Source of the DNA: Methanoregula sp.
Lineage (GTDB): Archaea > Halobacteriota > Methanomicrobia > Methanomicrobiales > Methanospirillaceae
Assembly: GCF_028679125.1 (NCBI RefSeq)
Contig: NZ_JAJRCG010000008.1
Span: 62,001-126,000, forward strand
DNA: 64,000 nt
Reading direction: 5' to 3'
Positions 51,982-60,740 of this stretch are shown here, in pieces. The position numbers were made by a program, and so were the translations under genes. Below the pieces are notes generated by a model. That model was not told the origin of the DNA. It was given only the letters and a program-made list of their open reading frames with translations, and did not search any database. Positions within the stretch are counted from its first letter, which is position 1. Every line of letters starts with the position of its first letter.

Positions 51982-53097
51982 ATGTACGACCTCACCGTCA
52001 TCATCCCCACATTCAAGGAAGAGGCGAATATCAGGACCATCATCACGGAAGTAGACGCGGTCTTCCGGAAAAACGCCCTCAACGGCGAAATCCTGGTTGT
52101 TGATGATAACTCCCCTGACAATACGATTGCCATTGTCAATGAACTGAAGGGAACGAAAACCAACGTGAACCTGCTGGTCCGGACCTCCGATCACGGCCTC
52201 TCGCAGTCGGTTGCCGACGGGTTTCTCCATGCCTCATCGGAGATCTTTGTGGTGATCGATGCGGACATGTCCCATCCCCCGGCCCTTATCGCGAAGATGT
52301 ATGATGAGATCCGGGCCGGCAACGATGTGGTGATCGGCAGCCGGTACATGGAAGGCGGGGGGATCAAAAAGTGGCCCCTGAAACGCCGGATCATCTCTCT
52401 TGGAGCAACGTTTCTGGGCCGGCTCCTCTTTCCGGAGATCACCGACCCGGTAAGTGGTTTTTTTGCAATCAGGAAGAACGTAGTTGCACAAGCCCAGCTC
52501 AAGCCCCGGGGCTACAAGATCCTTCTGGAAGTGCTGGGCAAAGGCGTCTGGGAGCATGACAAAGAGATCCCCTTTGAATTCAGCGACCGGGAGATCGGGA
52601 CCAGCAAACTGAAGATCAAGACGATCATCGAATATGCCCAGCAGGTTGCTGATATCACCCTGTACTCCTTCGTACATCACCAGAGCGCTGCATGGCGGGA
52701 ATGGAAGAAAGTGTTCAAGTTCGGCATTGTGGGGATTTCAGGGATCGTGATAAACCAGGGGGTTCTCGTTGCCCTCAAGGAATATGCCGGATTCTCAATT
52801 CCCGTTGCAAGCATATGTGCCATCCAGCTGGCCATCCTGAACAATTTTCTCTGGAATGATACCTGGACGTTCAAAAGCAAGGGGCAACCGCAGAGACTGT
52901 CCAGCCGGTGGCAGCGGCTCGTTGCGTTTGAAGCAGTCTCACTCGGAGGGGCGGTCATCAACTTTGCCATCCTGAACGCCTTTGTCATGTTCCTTGCCAT
53001 GGATTATCAGATCGCAAATATTATCGGCATACTGTTGGGCTTCATCTGGAACTTTTTTGTGAACCGCCGGTTCACGTGGGTCACAAAACGGACCTGA
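51982..53097 (+). CDS. Dolichyl-phosphate mannose synthase-like GT2 with GtrA domain
   Basis: The 371-residue protein has a soluble GT2 domain (about residues 1-230), VIIPTFKEEANIRTIITEVD, VVDDNSPDNTIAIV, IDADMSHPPALI (the DxD metal motif), IGSRYMEGGGIKKWP, and DPVSGFFAIRK. It is followed by a four-helix GtrA-like membrane domain (about 240-365; FKFGIVGISGIVINQGVLVA) that anchors it and may flip the product. It makes a lipid-linked hexose from a nucleotide-sugar and dolichyl phosphate. It starts 22 bases after the GT39 gene, and the two are likely co-transcribed. Confidence 0.92.
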   Translation: MYDLTVIIPTFKEEANIRTIITEVDAVFRKNALNGEILVVDDNSPDNTIAIVNELKGTKTNVNLLVRTSDHGLSQSVADGFLHASSEIFVVIDADMSHPPALIAKMYDEIRAGNDVVIGSRYMEGGGIKKWPLKRRIISLGATFLGRLLFPEITDPVSGFFAIRKNVVAQAQLKPRGYKILLEVLGKGVWEHDKEIPFEFSDREIGTSKLKIKTIIEYAQQVADITLYSFVHHQSAAWREWKKVFKFGIVGISGIVINQGVLVALKEYAGFSIPVASICAIQLAILNNFLWNDTWTFKSKGQPQRLSSRWQRLVAFEAVSLGGAVINFAILNAFVMFLAMDYQIANIIGILLGFIWNFFVNRRFTWVTKRT

Positions 53098-53195
53098 CCC
53101 TTTTTCATAATGGTTAAAAACTTCAGAAAAGAAATGCATGTCAGATAGCGCAGGCTGCGCAACAGCCCCGTTGATAAACAACAGGAAACTGTGTC

Positions 53196-54560
53196 ATGGG
53201 AAAGCAAACTGGTGATAAGAAAGCGGCAGGTTCCGGGGTTTCCCGGATAAGAAAAGGAAAAGATAGCATCGAACCTTTCAGTTTTTGTGGCGTTACCCTC
53301 AAGACCGTTGATGCAGAGACGGTGAAGAATCACCTCCTCGCTCTGGTTGCACTCTCTGTGATCACGAAAATATGCGTTCTCTTTGCAACGATCTACATTT
53401 TTCACTCGTTTGTTGATACATTCGATCACCAGTACTATCTTGAAAGCATTATCAATCCGCTGAACGGGAAAATGCCGTATGTGGATTTTAGTTTTGATTA
53501 TCCACCCCTGGCATATATCCCGATAATTCTTGCATTCATTCCTGCATGGCTATTCAATAGTGCCAGCGCGTTTATCTTCTCGTTCCAGGTCCTGATGATC
53601 CTCTGCGATGCAGCCATCGTTGGCTGTATCTACCTGATCGGGCTGAAGATCTACAATGAAAAGACCGCATTCATCGCAGGCACACTCTATGCAACGGCAT
53701 TTGCCGGGGCCTATTTCGTGCTAACCAAGTTCGATGCGTTCCCGACATCGCTGCTGATGGTTGCCGTCCTCTTTACGGTGTATAAGATGCCGTTAAGGGG
53801 ATATCTTGCTGCGACTACCGGTTTCCTGGCAAAGATCTATCCCCTTGTCGCCTTCCCCTTCCTTGTCCTGTACAACGCCAAGTCCACATCCCTGAAGCAG
53901 GAGATCCTCTCGGCCCTGAAGATTTTCGTTCCCGTTGCCCTGATCCTGGGCATTCCCGTTCTCCTGTTCGCACCGGGTATCATCAGTTCGTATATCGGCG
54001 GAAGCCTGGTTCGTACTGATGTCTATGTGAACACCGCCACCAACACGCTCTCTGCGTGTCTTAACGATATCCTGCACTTGGGGATCTCCTCTGCGATCGT
54101 GTCCACGCTGATGTATGTCCTCCTGGGACTGGTCATGATAACCCTGCTCGTATATGCGTGGGTTGACCAGAGACCCAGTGAGAAAACCTTGATAAAACTG
54201 CTGGCATTCTCCCTGTTCAGTATCGTCTTCTGCATGAAATATCACAGCCCGCAGTACATCCTCTGGTTCCTGCCATTCGTTGCCCTGCTGGTTGCCGACA
54301 GCCTTGCAGGTATTGCCTGTTTTTATATTACTCAGGTCCTTGCCTATGTTGAATTTCCCCTGCTCTTTGGCACCCTGTACGTCAATACCAGTTACACCGG
54401 TGCAGCCGGTTCCTCCGGCTGGTACCTTACCTGGCTCTTCTTTGCCGTGGAGAGCATCCTCTTCCTCGTGCTGATGTACCTGGCAGTAAAACCCTCCCGG
54501 GCCCACATTAATAAAATCCTGGATTTCTTCAGGAATCGTACAGAGAAGAGCGGCGCCTGA
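53196..54560 (+). CDS. GT87-like polytopic membrane protein, putative mannosyltransferase
   Basis: The 454-residue protein has an N-terminal cytoplasmic region (about residues 1-48) and about 11 membrane segments. The first luminal loop carries DTFDHQYYLESIINPLNGKM and VDFSFDYPPLAYIPIILAF, the Y-P-P signature of GT87/DUF2029 and related GT-C enzymes. A second landmark is MKYHSPQYILWFLPFVALLV near residue 350. The family uses lipid-phosphate sugar donors, so the GT2/GtrA enzyme encoded 98 bases upstream could supply it. The exact acceptor (glycan, lipid or S-layer protein) is unknown. Confidence 0.8.
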   Translation: MGKQTGDKKAAGSGVSRIRKGKDSIEPFSFCGVTLKTVDAETVKNHLLALVALSVITKICVLFATIYIFHSFVDTFDHQYYLESIINPLNGKMPYVDFSFDYPPLAYIPIILAFIPAWLFNSASAFIFSFQVLMILCDAAIVGCIYLIGLKIYNEKTAFIAGTLYATAFAGAYFVLTKFDAFPTSLLMVAVLFTVYKMPLRGYLAATTGFLAKIYPLVAFPFLVLYNAKSTSLKQEILSALKIFVPVALILGIPVLLFAPGIISSYIGGSLVRTDVYVNTATNTLSACLNDILHLGISSAIVSTLMYVLLGLVMITLLVYAWVDQRPSEKTLIKLLAFSLFSIVFCMKYHSPQYILWFLPFVALLVADSLAGIACFYITQVLAYVEFPLLFGTLYVNTSYTGAAGSSGWYLTWLFFAVESILFLVLMYLAVKPSRAHINKILDFFRNRTEKSGA

Positions 54561-54637
54561 ATCTCTCCGGCGCCCCTACAATCCCGGGAACATCTCCCTC
54601 TAAAACCCCAAATACCAATACCGCCCAACATCTAGTC

Positions 54638-55609
54638 ATGTCCAATCTCACCGTCGCCATTCTCGCCCCCCCGGATTATGCCAAGGATCTGGGAAAGAAG
54701 GGGACGACGAGCGACATCACGTTCTACAATCTGAAGAAGGGCGAAGCAACGGTCACCTTCATCGAACCGACCCGGTACCCGGAGAAGCTCTCCTCGCTCT
54801 TCTACGCAGTCTCCATGGCGGACCACGTGATCCTCGTGGTTGACGAGATCAATGCCACGTTCGGCGAATGCGTGCTGATGCTCCAGTGCGCCGGCAAGGC
54901 CCACGGGTATCTCATCCTCAAGAACTACCTCTCCCCCGACCAGATAGCCCCGCTGATCAAGGGCACGGTCCTTGAGCACTACGAGGTTATCGAAGAGGAC
55001 ATGCTCGGCATCCGTGAGAAGATGCTCGGGATCGCGGTAAAACAGGCCGCACACCAGAAAGTCCACGAGGGTTCCGGAAAAGGGGTTGTCCCGGTGGACG
55101 CCCATTTCAATGTCAAGGGTGTCGGTGTTGTCGTCCTTGGCTCCGTTGCACAGGGAATCATCAAAAAACATGACACCCTCAAGCTCCTCCCGACAAACAA
55201 GTCCGCCCAGATCCGCTCCATCCAGAAACACGATGAGGATGCCGATACTGCGGTGAACGGTGACCGCGTAGGCCTTGCCCTGAAGAACATCGAGTCCGAA
55301 GACCTTGACCGCGGGTTTGTCCTGACCAATGATCCGGCTGTGCAGTATGGCACCACGGTTACCGGCAAGGCCCAGCTTGTGAAGTACTGGCCTGCCCCGC
55401 TCAAGGAGGGGATGGTCATCTATGCCGGCCACTGGATGCAGTTCCTCCCCACCCGGCTCGAGAAGGCCGTGGTCGAGGGAGACTGGCGGATGCCCACCCT
55501 GACCCTCACGATGGAGAAAGACCTGATCTATACCCCCGGTGCCCGGATTGTCCTCCACTATCTCGAAGGCGGCAAGCTCCGGGTTGTCGGGTCGATGATT
55601 ATACAATAA
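54638..55609 (+). CDS. EF-Tu-like protein with degenerate GTPase domain
   Basis: The 323-residue protein resembles translational GTPases (EF-Tu/SelB) in layout, with an alpha/beta domain (about residues 1-150) followed by two beta-barrel domains (about 160-320). The barrels read HFNVKGVGVVVLGSVAQGII, then NGDRVGLALKNIESEDLDRG and GARIVLHYLEGGKLRVVGSM. However, its GTP-binding motifs are missing: there is no GxxxxGK P-loop at the start and no NKxD. It therefore cannot use GTP in the normal way. Related proteins are found in methanogens, often annotated only as EF-Tu domain 2 proteins. It could bind tRNA or an EF as a competitor or a factor for a modified elongation step. It stands alone between the glycosyltransferase set and lemA. 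Confidence 0.8.
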   Translation: MSNLTVAILAPPDYAKDLGKKGTTSDITFYNLKKGEATVTFIEPTRYPEKLSSLFYAVSMADHVILVVDEINATFGECVLMLQCAGKAHGYLILKNYLSPDQIAPLIKGTVLEHYEVIEEDMLGIREKMLGIAVKQAAHQKVHEGSGKGVVPVDAHFNVKGVGVVVLGSVAQGIIKKHDTLKLLPTNKSAQIRSIQKHDEDADTAVNGDRVGLALKNIESEDLDRGFVLTNDPAVQYGTTVTGKAQLVKYWPAPLKEGMVIYAGHWMQFLPTRLEKAVVEGDWRMPTLTLTMEKDLIYTPGARIVLHYLEGGKLRVVGSMIIQ

Positions 55610-55691
55610 CCCTTTTTTGGAACCCGGCATGGTGCAGGCCGTCCAACCGATATCTTATCTTTTGGAACGATCATCAGTACTGCGATAACAC

Positions 55692-56261
55692 ATGCTGGAA
55701 GGTCTTATTGGATGGATTATCCTGGGCGTCGTTGTCCTTGTCATCATCGGGCTTGTGCTCTGGATTGTCAGTATCTATAACCGGTTCGTCAGCCTGAAGA
55801 ATTCCTCTGAGGCAACGCTCGGCCAGATCCGGGTTGCCATGAAGAAACGGCTCGACATGATCGAGCAGCTCCTCGGTGCTGTCAAGAGCTATGCAAAGTT
55901 CGAGAAGGAGACGTTAGAGCGGGTCACGGCAATGCGGGCCAGCGTTGCCTCGGCAAGTCCCGGCGATCTGAACAAGGTCGAAGCCGAGTCCCGGTCAATC
56001 TTCGGCCGGCTGCTTGCGGTTGCCGAGAACTATCCCGACCTCAAGACCTCGACCACCGTCACGAGCCTCATGGACTCGGTCAAGGGTCTCGAAGACGAGA
56101 TCGCACGCCAGCGCTATACCTTCAACAACATCTCGCAGGAGTTCAACACCATGGTGGACACCATCCCCTCGAACTTCATCGCGAAGATGATGCACCTCGT
56201 CAAGCTTGAGTACCTCCAGTTTGAGGAAGCGATCAAGACCCCGCCGAAGATCGAGTTCTGA
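55692..56261 (+). CDS. LemA-family membrane-anchored protein
   Basis: The 189-residue protein has an N-terminal membrane helix (about residues 8-28; [20 protein letters not shown]) followed by an all-helical domain: [20 protein letters not shown], then [20 protein letters not shown] and [20 protein letters not shown]. The helical bundle lies outside or on the membrane surface, and the helix is a signal anchor. LemA proteins of bacteria and archaea have no established enzymatic role. The gene is followed after seven bases by the DUF2207 gene, a common pairing, so they likely work together. Confidence 0.9.
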   Translation: MLEGLIGWIILGVVVLVIIGLVLWIVSIYNRFVSLKNSSEATLGQIRVAMKKRLDMIEQLLGAVKSYAKFEKETLERVTAMRASVASASPGDLNKVEAESRSIFGRLLAVAENYPDLKTSTTVTSLMDSVKGLEDEIARQRYTFNNISQEFNTMVDTIPSNFIAKMMHLVKLEYLQFEEAIKTPPKIEF

Positions 56262-56268
56262 CCGGGTA

Positions 56269-58095
56269 ATGCCTGTGGGTGAAACACAACAACTCGGATG
56301 GGTGGTGGGAGGGGGCCTTGCCCTCGGCGTCATCATCCTCATTCTCATCGCGGTATTAACGCCGCTCTTTGACGGGAACCTGACGGTCAGCTCCTACGAT
56401 GCGGTGCTGTACGAGGACGGGACGCTCTCGGAGCAGTACGCGTACAATGTCGGGAGCAGCGGGGAGTACCGCATGCTCTACCGTATCTGGGAGGTCCCGC
56501 TCACTCTCAACGCCAGCACGGAACCCTATATCCGGATGGTGTCCATGAACCCCCCATCCGGCACGACGGGCTACATCAAGGACAGTACGGGAACGGTCTC
56601 TCTCTATGGCTCTTCTGCTGACAGGTCCTCTGCCAGCAGGATTGGCGACCTTGCCGAGTACAATGAGGTGGGAATCTACAATCCTTCGTATTACGATGCG
56701 GGGGATTACTCCACTCAGTACACGTATGTCCTCAATCCCCCCCTTGAATATGATGCTACAACCACTCACCTGAACCTGAAACTGGCAGGGACTTCGCACA
56801 TCCCGTACCGGGACGTCAAGGTCACGATCCCGGCCAATGGCATCGATCAGGTGTATGTATACCCGCCCCTGATGCAGACCCAGAAGGAGGGCGACAGCTA
56901 TGTCATCACCGGGAGCCTTGCCGCCGACGAGATCCTCGCAGTCGAGATGCTGGGAACCACGGAGGCCTTCAGCAGGTTCCCGGGATTCCGGAGCGAGTTG
57001 CAGAATGTGCGGGACAGTGCCGCGTCAGCTGCCTTCTGGTACAATGTCCCCTACTATGCCGCGTATCTCCTGAAGATTCTCGGGGCGGTTGCGGTCATCC
57101 TCACCCCCCTTCTTCTCATCGTGATCTACAGGAAGTACGGCAGGGAGAAGGAGTTTGTCGTGCCGGCCTACCTGAGCACGATCCCCTCGCCGAAGCTCAA
57201 ACCCTGGCAGGTGAACCTTCTCTTCACGAACGATGCAACGGACTTTGATGAGGACGGGTATTATGCGACCCTCCTCGATCTCCACCGGAGAAAGAACATT
57301 GTCATCTCCGAGACAGCGGAAGGAAAAAATATCCAGATCCGCGTCCTGTCCACGGATGGCACCGATGCCTACGAGCAGCGGGTCATTGCCTTCCTGGGCG
57401 TGCTTGCCGAGAACGGGGTTGTGGATACAGGCCGCATCGAGGCGCTGACAAAGAAGGCAGAGACCCTGCACAGCGCCGAGGAGACTGCGATAAAGTACCA
57501 GAAGTCGCTCACCGATGTCACCAGCCGGGTGGATACCACCCTCTCGTCGCAGTACATTGTCGATGGCAGGAGCCACCTCATGGTCCTGTTCTTCCCGGCG
57601 ATTGTCCTGATGGCGGTTACGCTCATCCTTCTCATCGTATCGCCCATGGAGTCGTATATCCTCTTCCCGGCTCTCCTGCTCTGGATCGTTGTCGTTGTCC
57701 AGGTTGCGATCGCCCTTGCGGCCCCGTCAACCCTCTTCGGGCACTGGAAGGACGATCATTACCGCGAGAAGCTCGAATGGGATGCGTTTTCCAACTTCCT
57801 CTCCAACATGGCGATGATCCAGAAGTATGCACCTGCGGATCTCCCGATGTGGGGCGAGTGGCTGGTCTATGGTACCGCACTCGGGGTCGGGGAGAAGGTC
57901 GAGGCCGCGATGAAATCCCTGAATATTAATATCCCGGAGACCGGTGTCCCGATGGGCATTGCGGGGATGAACTATGCCTTCATGCCGCTCATGGCCTTCT
58001 CGCCACCCAGCCAGCGCAGTTCCGGTGGGGGATTCGGTGGCGGCGGCTTTGGCGGAGGCGGGGGATTCGGTGGCGGCGGTGCCGGGGGACGATAA
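56269..58095 (+). CDS. DUF2207 membrane protein with glycine-rich tail
   Basis: The 608-residue protein has an N-terminal helix (about residues 9-33), a large extracytoplasmic domain (about 34-262) rich in aromatic and Ser residues, a membrane helix near 268-290, a cytoplasmic-side segment, then two more helices (about 435-490). It ends in a Gly/Phe-rich tail (SSGGGFGGGGFGG and on). I use the ATG at 56269, directly after the LemA stop; an upstream start in the same frame would overlap lemA. The extracytoplasmic part carries the DUF2207 core. The Gly-rich tail resembles flexible TPM-like tails, but its role is unknown. It is encoded immediately downstream of lemA. Confidence 0.88.
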   Translation: MPVGETQQLGWVVGGGLALGVIILILIAVLTPLFDGNLTVSSYDAVLYEDGTLSEQYAYNVGSSGEYRMLYRIWEVPLTLNASTEPYIRMVSMNPPSGTTGYIKDSTGTVSLYGSSADRSSASRIGDLAEYNEVGIYNPSYYDAGDYSTQYTYVLNPPLEYDATTTHLNLKLAGTSHIPYRDVKVTIPANGIDQVYVYPPLMQTQKEGDSYVITGSLAADEILAVEMLGTTEAFSRFPGFRSELQNVRDSAASAAFWYNVPYYAAYLLKILGAVAVILTPLLLIVIYRKYGREKEFVVPAYLSTIPSPKLKPWQVNLLFTNDATDFDEDGYYATLLDLHRRKNIVISETAEGKNIQIRVLSTDGTDAYEQRVIAFLGVLAENGVVDTGRIEALTKKAETLHSAEETAIKYQKSLTDVTSRVDTTLSSQYIVDGRSHLMVLFFPAIVLMAVTLILLIVSPMESYILFPALLLWIVVVVQVAIALAAPSTLFGHWKDDHYREKLEWDAFSNFLSNMAMIQKYAPADLPMWGEWLVYGTALGVGEKVEAAMKSLNINIPETGVPMGIAGMNYAFMPLMAFSPPSQRSSGGGFGGGGFGGGGGFGGGGAGGR

Positions 58096-58211
58096 GGCCC
58101 CGGCTCTCTTTTCATACAGGAGAACGGCAAAACGCCGTATACCTCTTTTTTATTGCCATATAAGATATAAACCCGCACAAACCATATGAATAACAAAAGG
58201 GGAGCCTGAAT

Positions 58212-58835
58212 ATGCAGTATTCGGAGGGCCGGATCGGCAGGGTCTTTGTCGTGCGGATCGATACCGGGGAGGATCTGATCGCCACTCTCCAGCAGTTCGT
58301 CACTGACAAAGAGATCGTTGCCGGTTCCGTGGTCTTCCTCGGTGCCCTGCTGGATGGGAAGATGGCGACCGGGCCTGAAGAGCCGGTCTATCCCCCGGAT
58401 CCGCACTTTGTCTATTTTGAAGGTGGATGGGAAGTTTTTGGTGTCGGTACCATCTCTCCCGGTGAGGCAGGTCCCCACATCCACTATCATGCCTCGGTTG
58501 GCCGGGCCGGTCATGCCCTGACCGGCTGCCTGCGGGATTCTGCGGTCACGTATCTCATTGTCGAGGCAGTCATCTACGAGATCACCGGTCTTTCGGTCCG
58601 GCGGGAGTTCGATGAGAAGACCCGGATTATCCTGCCTGTTTTCGGGAGCCGGGATACACCGGCAGAAGATGTCCCTGGGACCGTTGACAAAAAAGAGAGA
58701 CCGGCAGTCCGTATCGACAAGAGACCCGAAAAGAATGAGCAGAAGAACGAACCGAAGAGCGAGCCAAAGAGCGAACTGCCGGGCGGTCTTGCCGACATCA
58801 TCCGCGACCTGACCCGGCGGCCGCCACCATCGTAA
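58212..58835 (+). CDS. PPC/DUF296-domain protein with charged tail
   Basis: The 207-residue protein has a PPC (DUF296) domain (about residues 1-135): GRIGRVFVVRIDTGEDLIAT, DGKMATGPEEPVYPPDPHFV, GPHIHYHASVGRAGHALTGC and a C-terminal EAVIYEITGL. In plants such domains occur with AT-hooks; in archaea and bacteria they occur alone as trimers with unknown ligand. The conserved His pair in GPHIHYH could bind a metal. A low-complexity tail of Lys, Glu, Asn and Arg (about residues 160-195; KNEQKNEPKSEPKSEL) follows and is probably disordered. A TATA-like ATATAAGATATAAA lies about 55 bases upstream. Confidence 0.85.
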   Translation: MQYSEGRIGRVFVVRIDTGEDLIATLQQFVTDKEIVAGSVVFLGALLDGKMATGPEEPVYPPDPHFVYFEGGWEVFGVGTISPGEAGPHIHYHASVGRAGHALTGCLRDSAVTYLIVEAVIYEITGLSVRREFDEKTRIILPVFGSRDTPAEDVPGTVDKKERPAVRIDKRPEKNEQKNEPKSEPKSELPGGLADIIRDLTRRPPPS

Positions 58836-58884
58836 TGCCTGAAATACCCCGTTCCTCTGCCGGCAGCGACCCTGCCCCTGTTGT

Positions 58885-60726
58885 ATGATCCCGCAGCCCC
58901 GGTTCCTTCCCGTGTCTCCTGAAGAGGGGAAGCGGCTTGGCATTGACCAGTTCGACATCATTCTCATCACCGGGGATGCCTATGTCGACCACCCGTCGTT
59001 CGGGACCGCGCTCATTGGCCGGGTCCTCTGGGACGCCGGTTTCTCGGTCGGTATCATCACCCAGCCGGACTGGAAATCCGCTATGGATTTTACCCGGCTC
59101 GGGGCTCCCCGGCTCTTCTTTGGCATCTCCTCGGGCAATGTCGATTCGATGGTGAATCACTTCACCCCGAACCTGAAGCGGCGGAGCAACGATGTCTATT
59201 CCTCCGGGGGCATCCCGAAGAGGCCGGACCGGGCCGTGATCGTGTATGCCAACAAGGTCCGGCAGCTCTTCCCCGGAACGCCCGTTATCCTCGGGGGCAT
59301 CGAGGCGAGCCTCCGGCGGTTCGCCCACTATGATTACTGGCAGGATCGCGTGCGCCAGGGCATCCTTGCAGATGCCCCGGCCGATCTCCTGGCATTCGGG
59401 ATGGCCGAATGGCAGATGGCGGAGACCGCCCGGCGGCTCAACGCGGGTGAACCGGTCTCTTCCCTGCGGGACATCCCCGGGACGGCATATACGATGGAGA
59501 TCGGTGAATGGCGTTCCGCACGGCCGGAAGGGATTGTTGAAATCCCCAGCTTTACGGAAGTCTCTTCGGACAAAGCCGCGTATGCCCGGGCATTCGCCCT
59601 CCATTATCACGAGCAGGACCCGGTCCGCGGGAAGGTTGTTGCACAGCCGCACCCAAAAACCATTGTCCTTCAGAACCCTCCGGCCAGGCCGATCCCGACA
59701 CCGGACCTCGACCATATCTACGAGCTGCCGTTCTCCCGCGAGGCCCATCCATCCTACCGGGAACCCGTCCCGGCCCTTGAACCGGTCCGGTTCTCGGTCA
59801 CCAGCCACCGCGGCTGTTTTGGCGGCTGCTGGTTCTGCGCCCTCACCCACCACCAGGGCCGGATCATCCAGGCCCGGAGCACAGCGTCTCTTGTCCGGGA
59901 GGTGACGTGTCTCACGAAGATGTCGGGGTTCAGGGGCATCGTGCAGGATGTCGGAGGCCCGACCGCGAACATGTTCGGGCTGTATTGCGATCTCTGGGAG
60001 AAGCACGGGGCCTGCCGGGACAAGCAGTGCAGCCCTGCGTGCAGGACATTACACACAAGCCACCAGGCACAGTGCGAGCTCCTGACCTCCCTTCGGCAGA
60101 TCCCCGGTGTCCGGAAGGTCTTCATCGGGTCCGGCATCCGCTATGATCTCGTGATGGCAGACCAGAGCGGGTACCTGGGCATGATCTGCGATCACCATGT
60201 CTCCGGCCACCTGAAAGTGGCCCCCGAGCACGTGGCAGAGAATGTGACTGCCATCATGCACAAGCCCCCGCAGGAAGTCTTCGACCGGTTCCGCGAAGCC
60301 TTCGCTGCCCTGCAGCAGAACAAACAAAAAAAACAGTATATCCTGCCCTATTTCATGTCCGGCCACCCGGGCTGCACGATCCGCGACATGGTCCTGCTCG
60401 CGGAATATATCCGGGACAACAACCTCTACACCGAACAGGTGCAGGACTTCACGCCAACGCCCATGAGCGTCTCGACCTGCATGTACTATACCGGCCTTGA
60501 CCCGTTCACCCTCGAACCGGTGCACGTTGCAAAAGGGCGCGAGAAACTGGTCCAGCGTGCCCTCCTGCAGTACCGCGAACCGCGGAACCGCCCGCTCGTC
60601 ATCGAAGGGCTGGAAGCAGCGGGCCGCCGGGATCTCATCGGAGGGCCACGGTCTCTTGTCGGGAGCGGGTCACCGGCTCCGCAGCGGAGTTTCCAGAAAC
60701 ACAAGGATCAAAAACGCGATCGGTGA
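58885..60726 (+). CDS. YgiQ-type radical SAM protein
   Basis: The 613-residue protein has an N-terminal cobalamin-binding-like domain (about residues 1-200; DQFDIILITGDAYVDHPSFG then RPDRAVIVYANKVRQLF) and a radical SAM core. The cluster motif is CFGGCWFC within SHRGCFGGCWFCALTHHQGR. Downstream it has HVSGHLKVAPEHVAENVTAI and the DFTPTPMSVSTCMYYTGLDP finish, with DUF3362-like C-terminus. The substrate of YgiQ proteins is not established. It ends in a basic, disordered stretch. The gene is convergent with manC. Confidence 0.92.
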   Translation: MIPQPRFLPVSPEEGKRLGIDQFDIILITGDAYVDHPSFGTALIGRVLWDAGFSVGIITQPDWKSAMDFTRLGAPRLFFGISSGNVDSMVNHFTPNLKRRSNDVYSSGGIPKRPDRAVIVYANKVRQLFPGTPVILGGIEASLRRFAHYDYWQDRVRQGILADAPADLLAFGMAEWQMAETARRLNAGEPVSSLRDIPGTAYTMEIGEWRSARPEGIVEIPSFTEVSSDKAAYARAFALHYHEQDPVRGKVVAQPHPKTIVLQNPPARPIPTPDLDHIYELPFSREAHPSYREPVPALEPVRFSVTSHRGCFGGCWFCALTHHQGRIIQARSTASLVREVTCLTKMSGFRGIVQDVGGPTANMFGLYCDLWEKHGACRDKQCSPACRTLHTSHQAQCELLTSLRQIPGVRKVFIGSGIRYDLVMADQSGYLGMICDHHVSGHLKVAPEHVAENVTAIMHKPPQEVFDRFREAFAALQQNKQKKQYILPYFMSGHPGCTIRDMVLLAEYIRDNNLYTEQVQDFTPTPMSVSTCMYYTGLDPFTLEPVHVAKGREKLVQRALLQYREPRNRPLVIEGLEAAGRRDLIGGPRSLVGSGSPAPQRSFQKHKDQKRDR

Positions 60727-60740
60727 AGGGTCAGGCCGGA

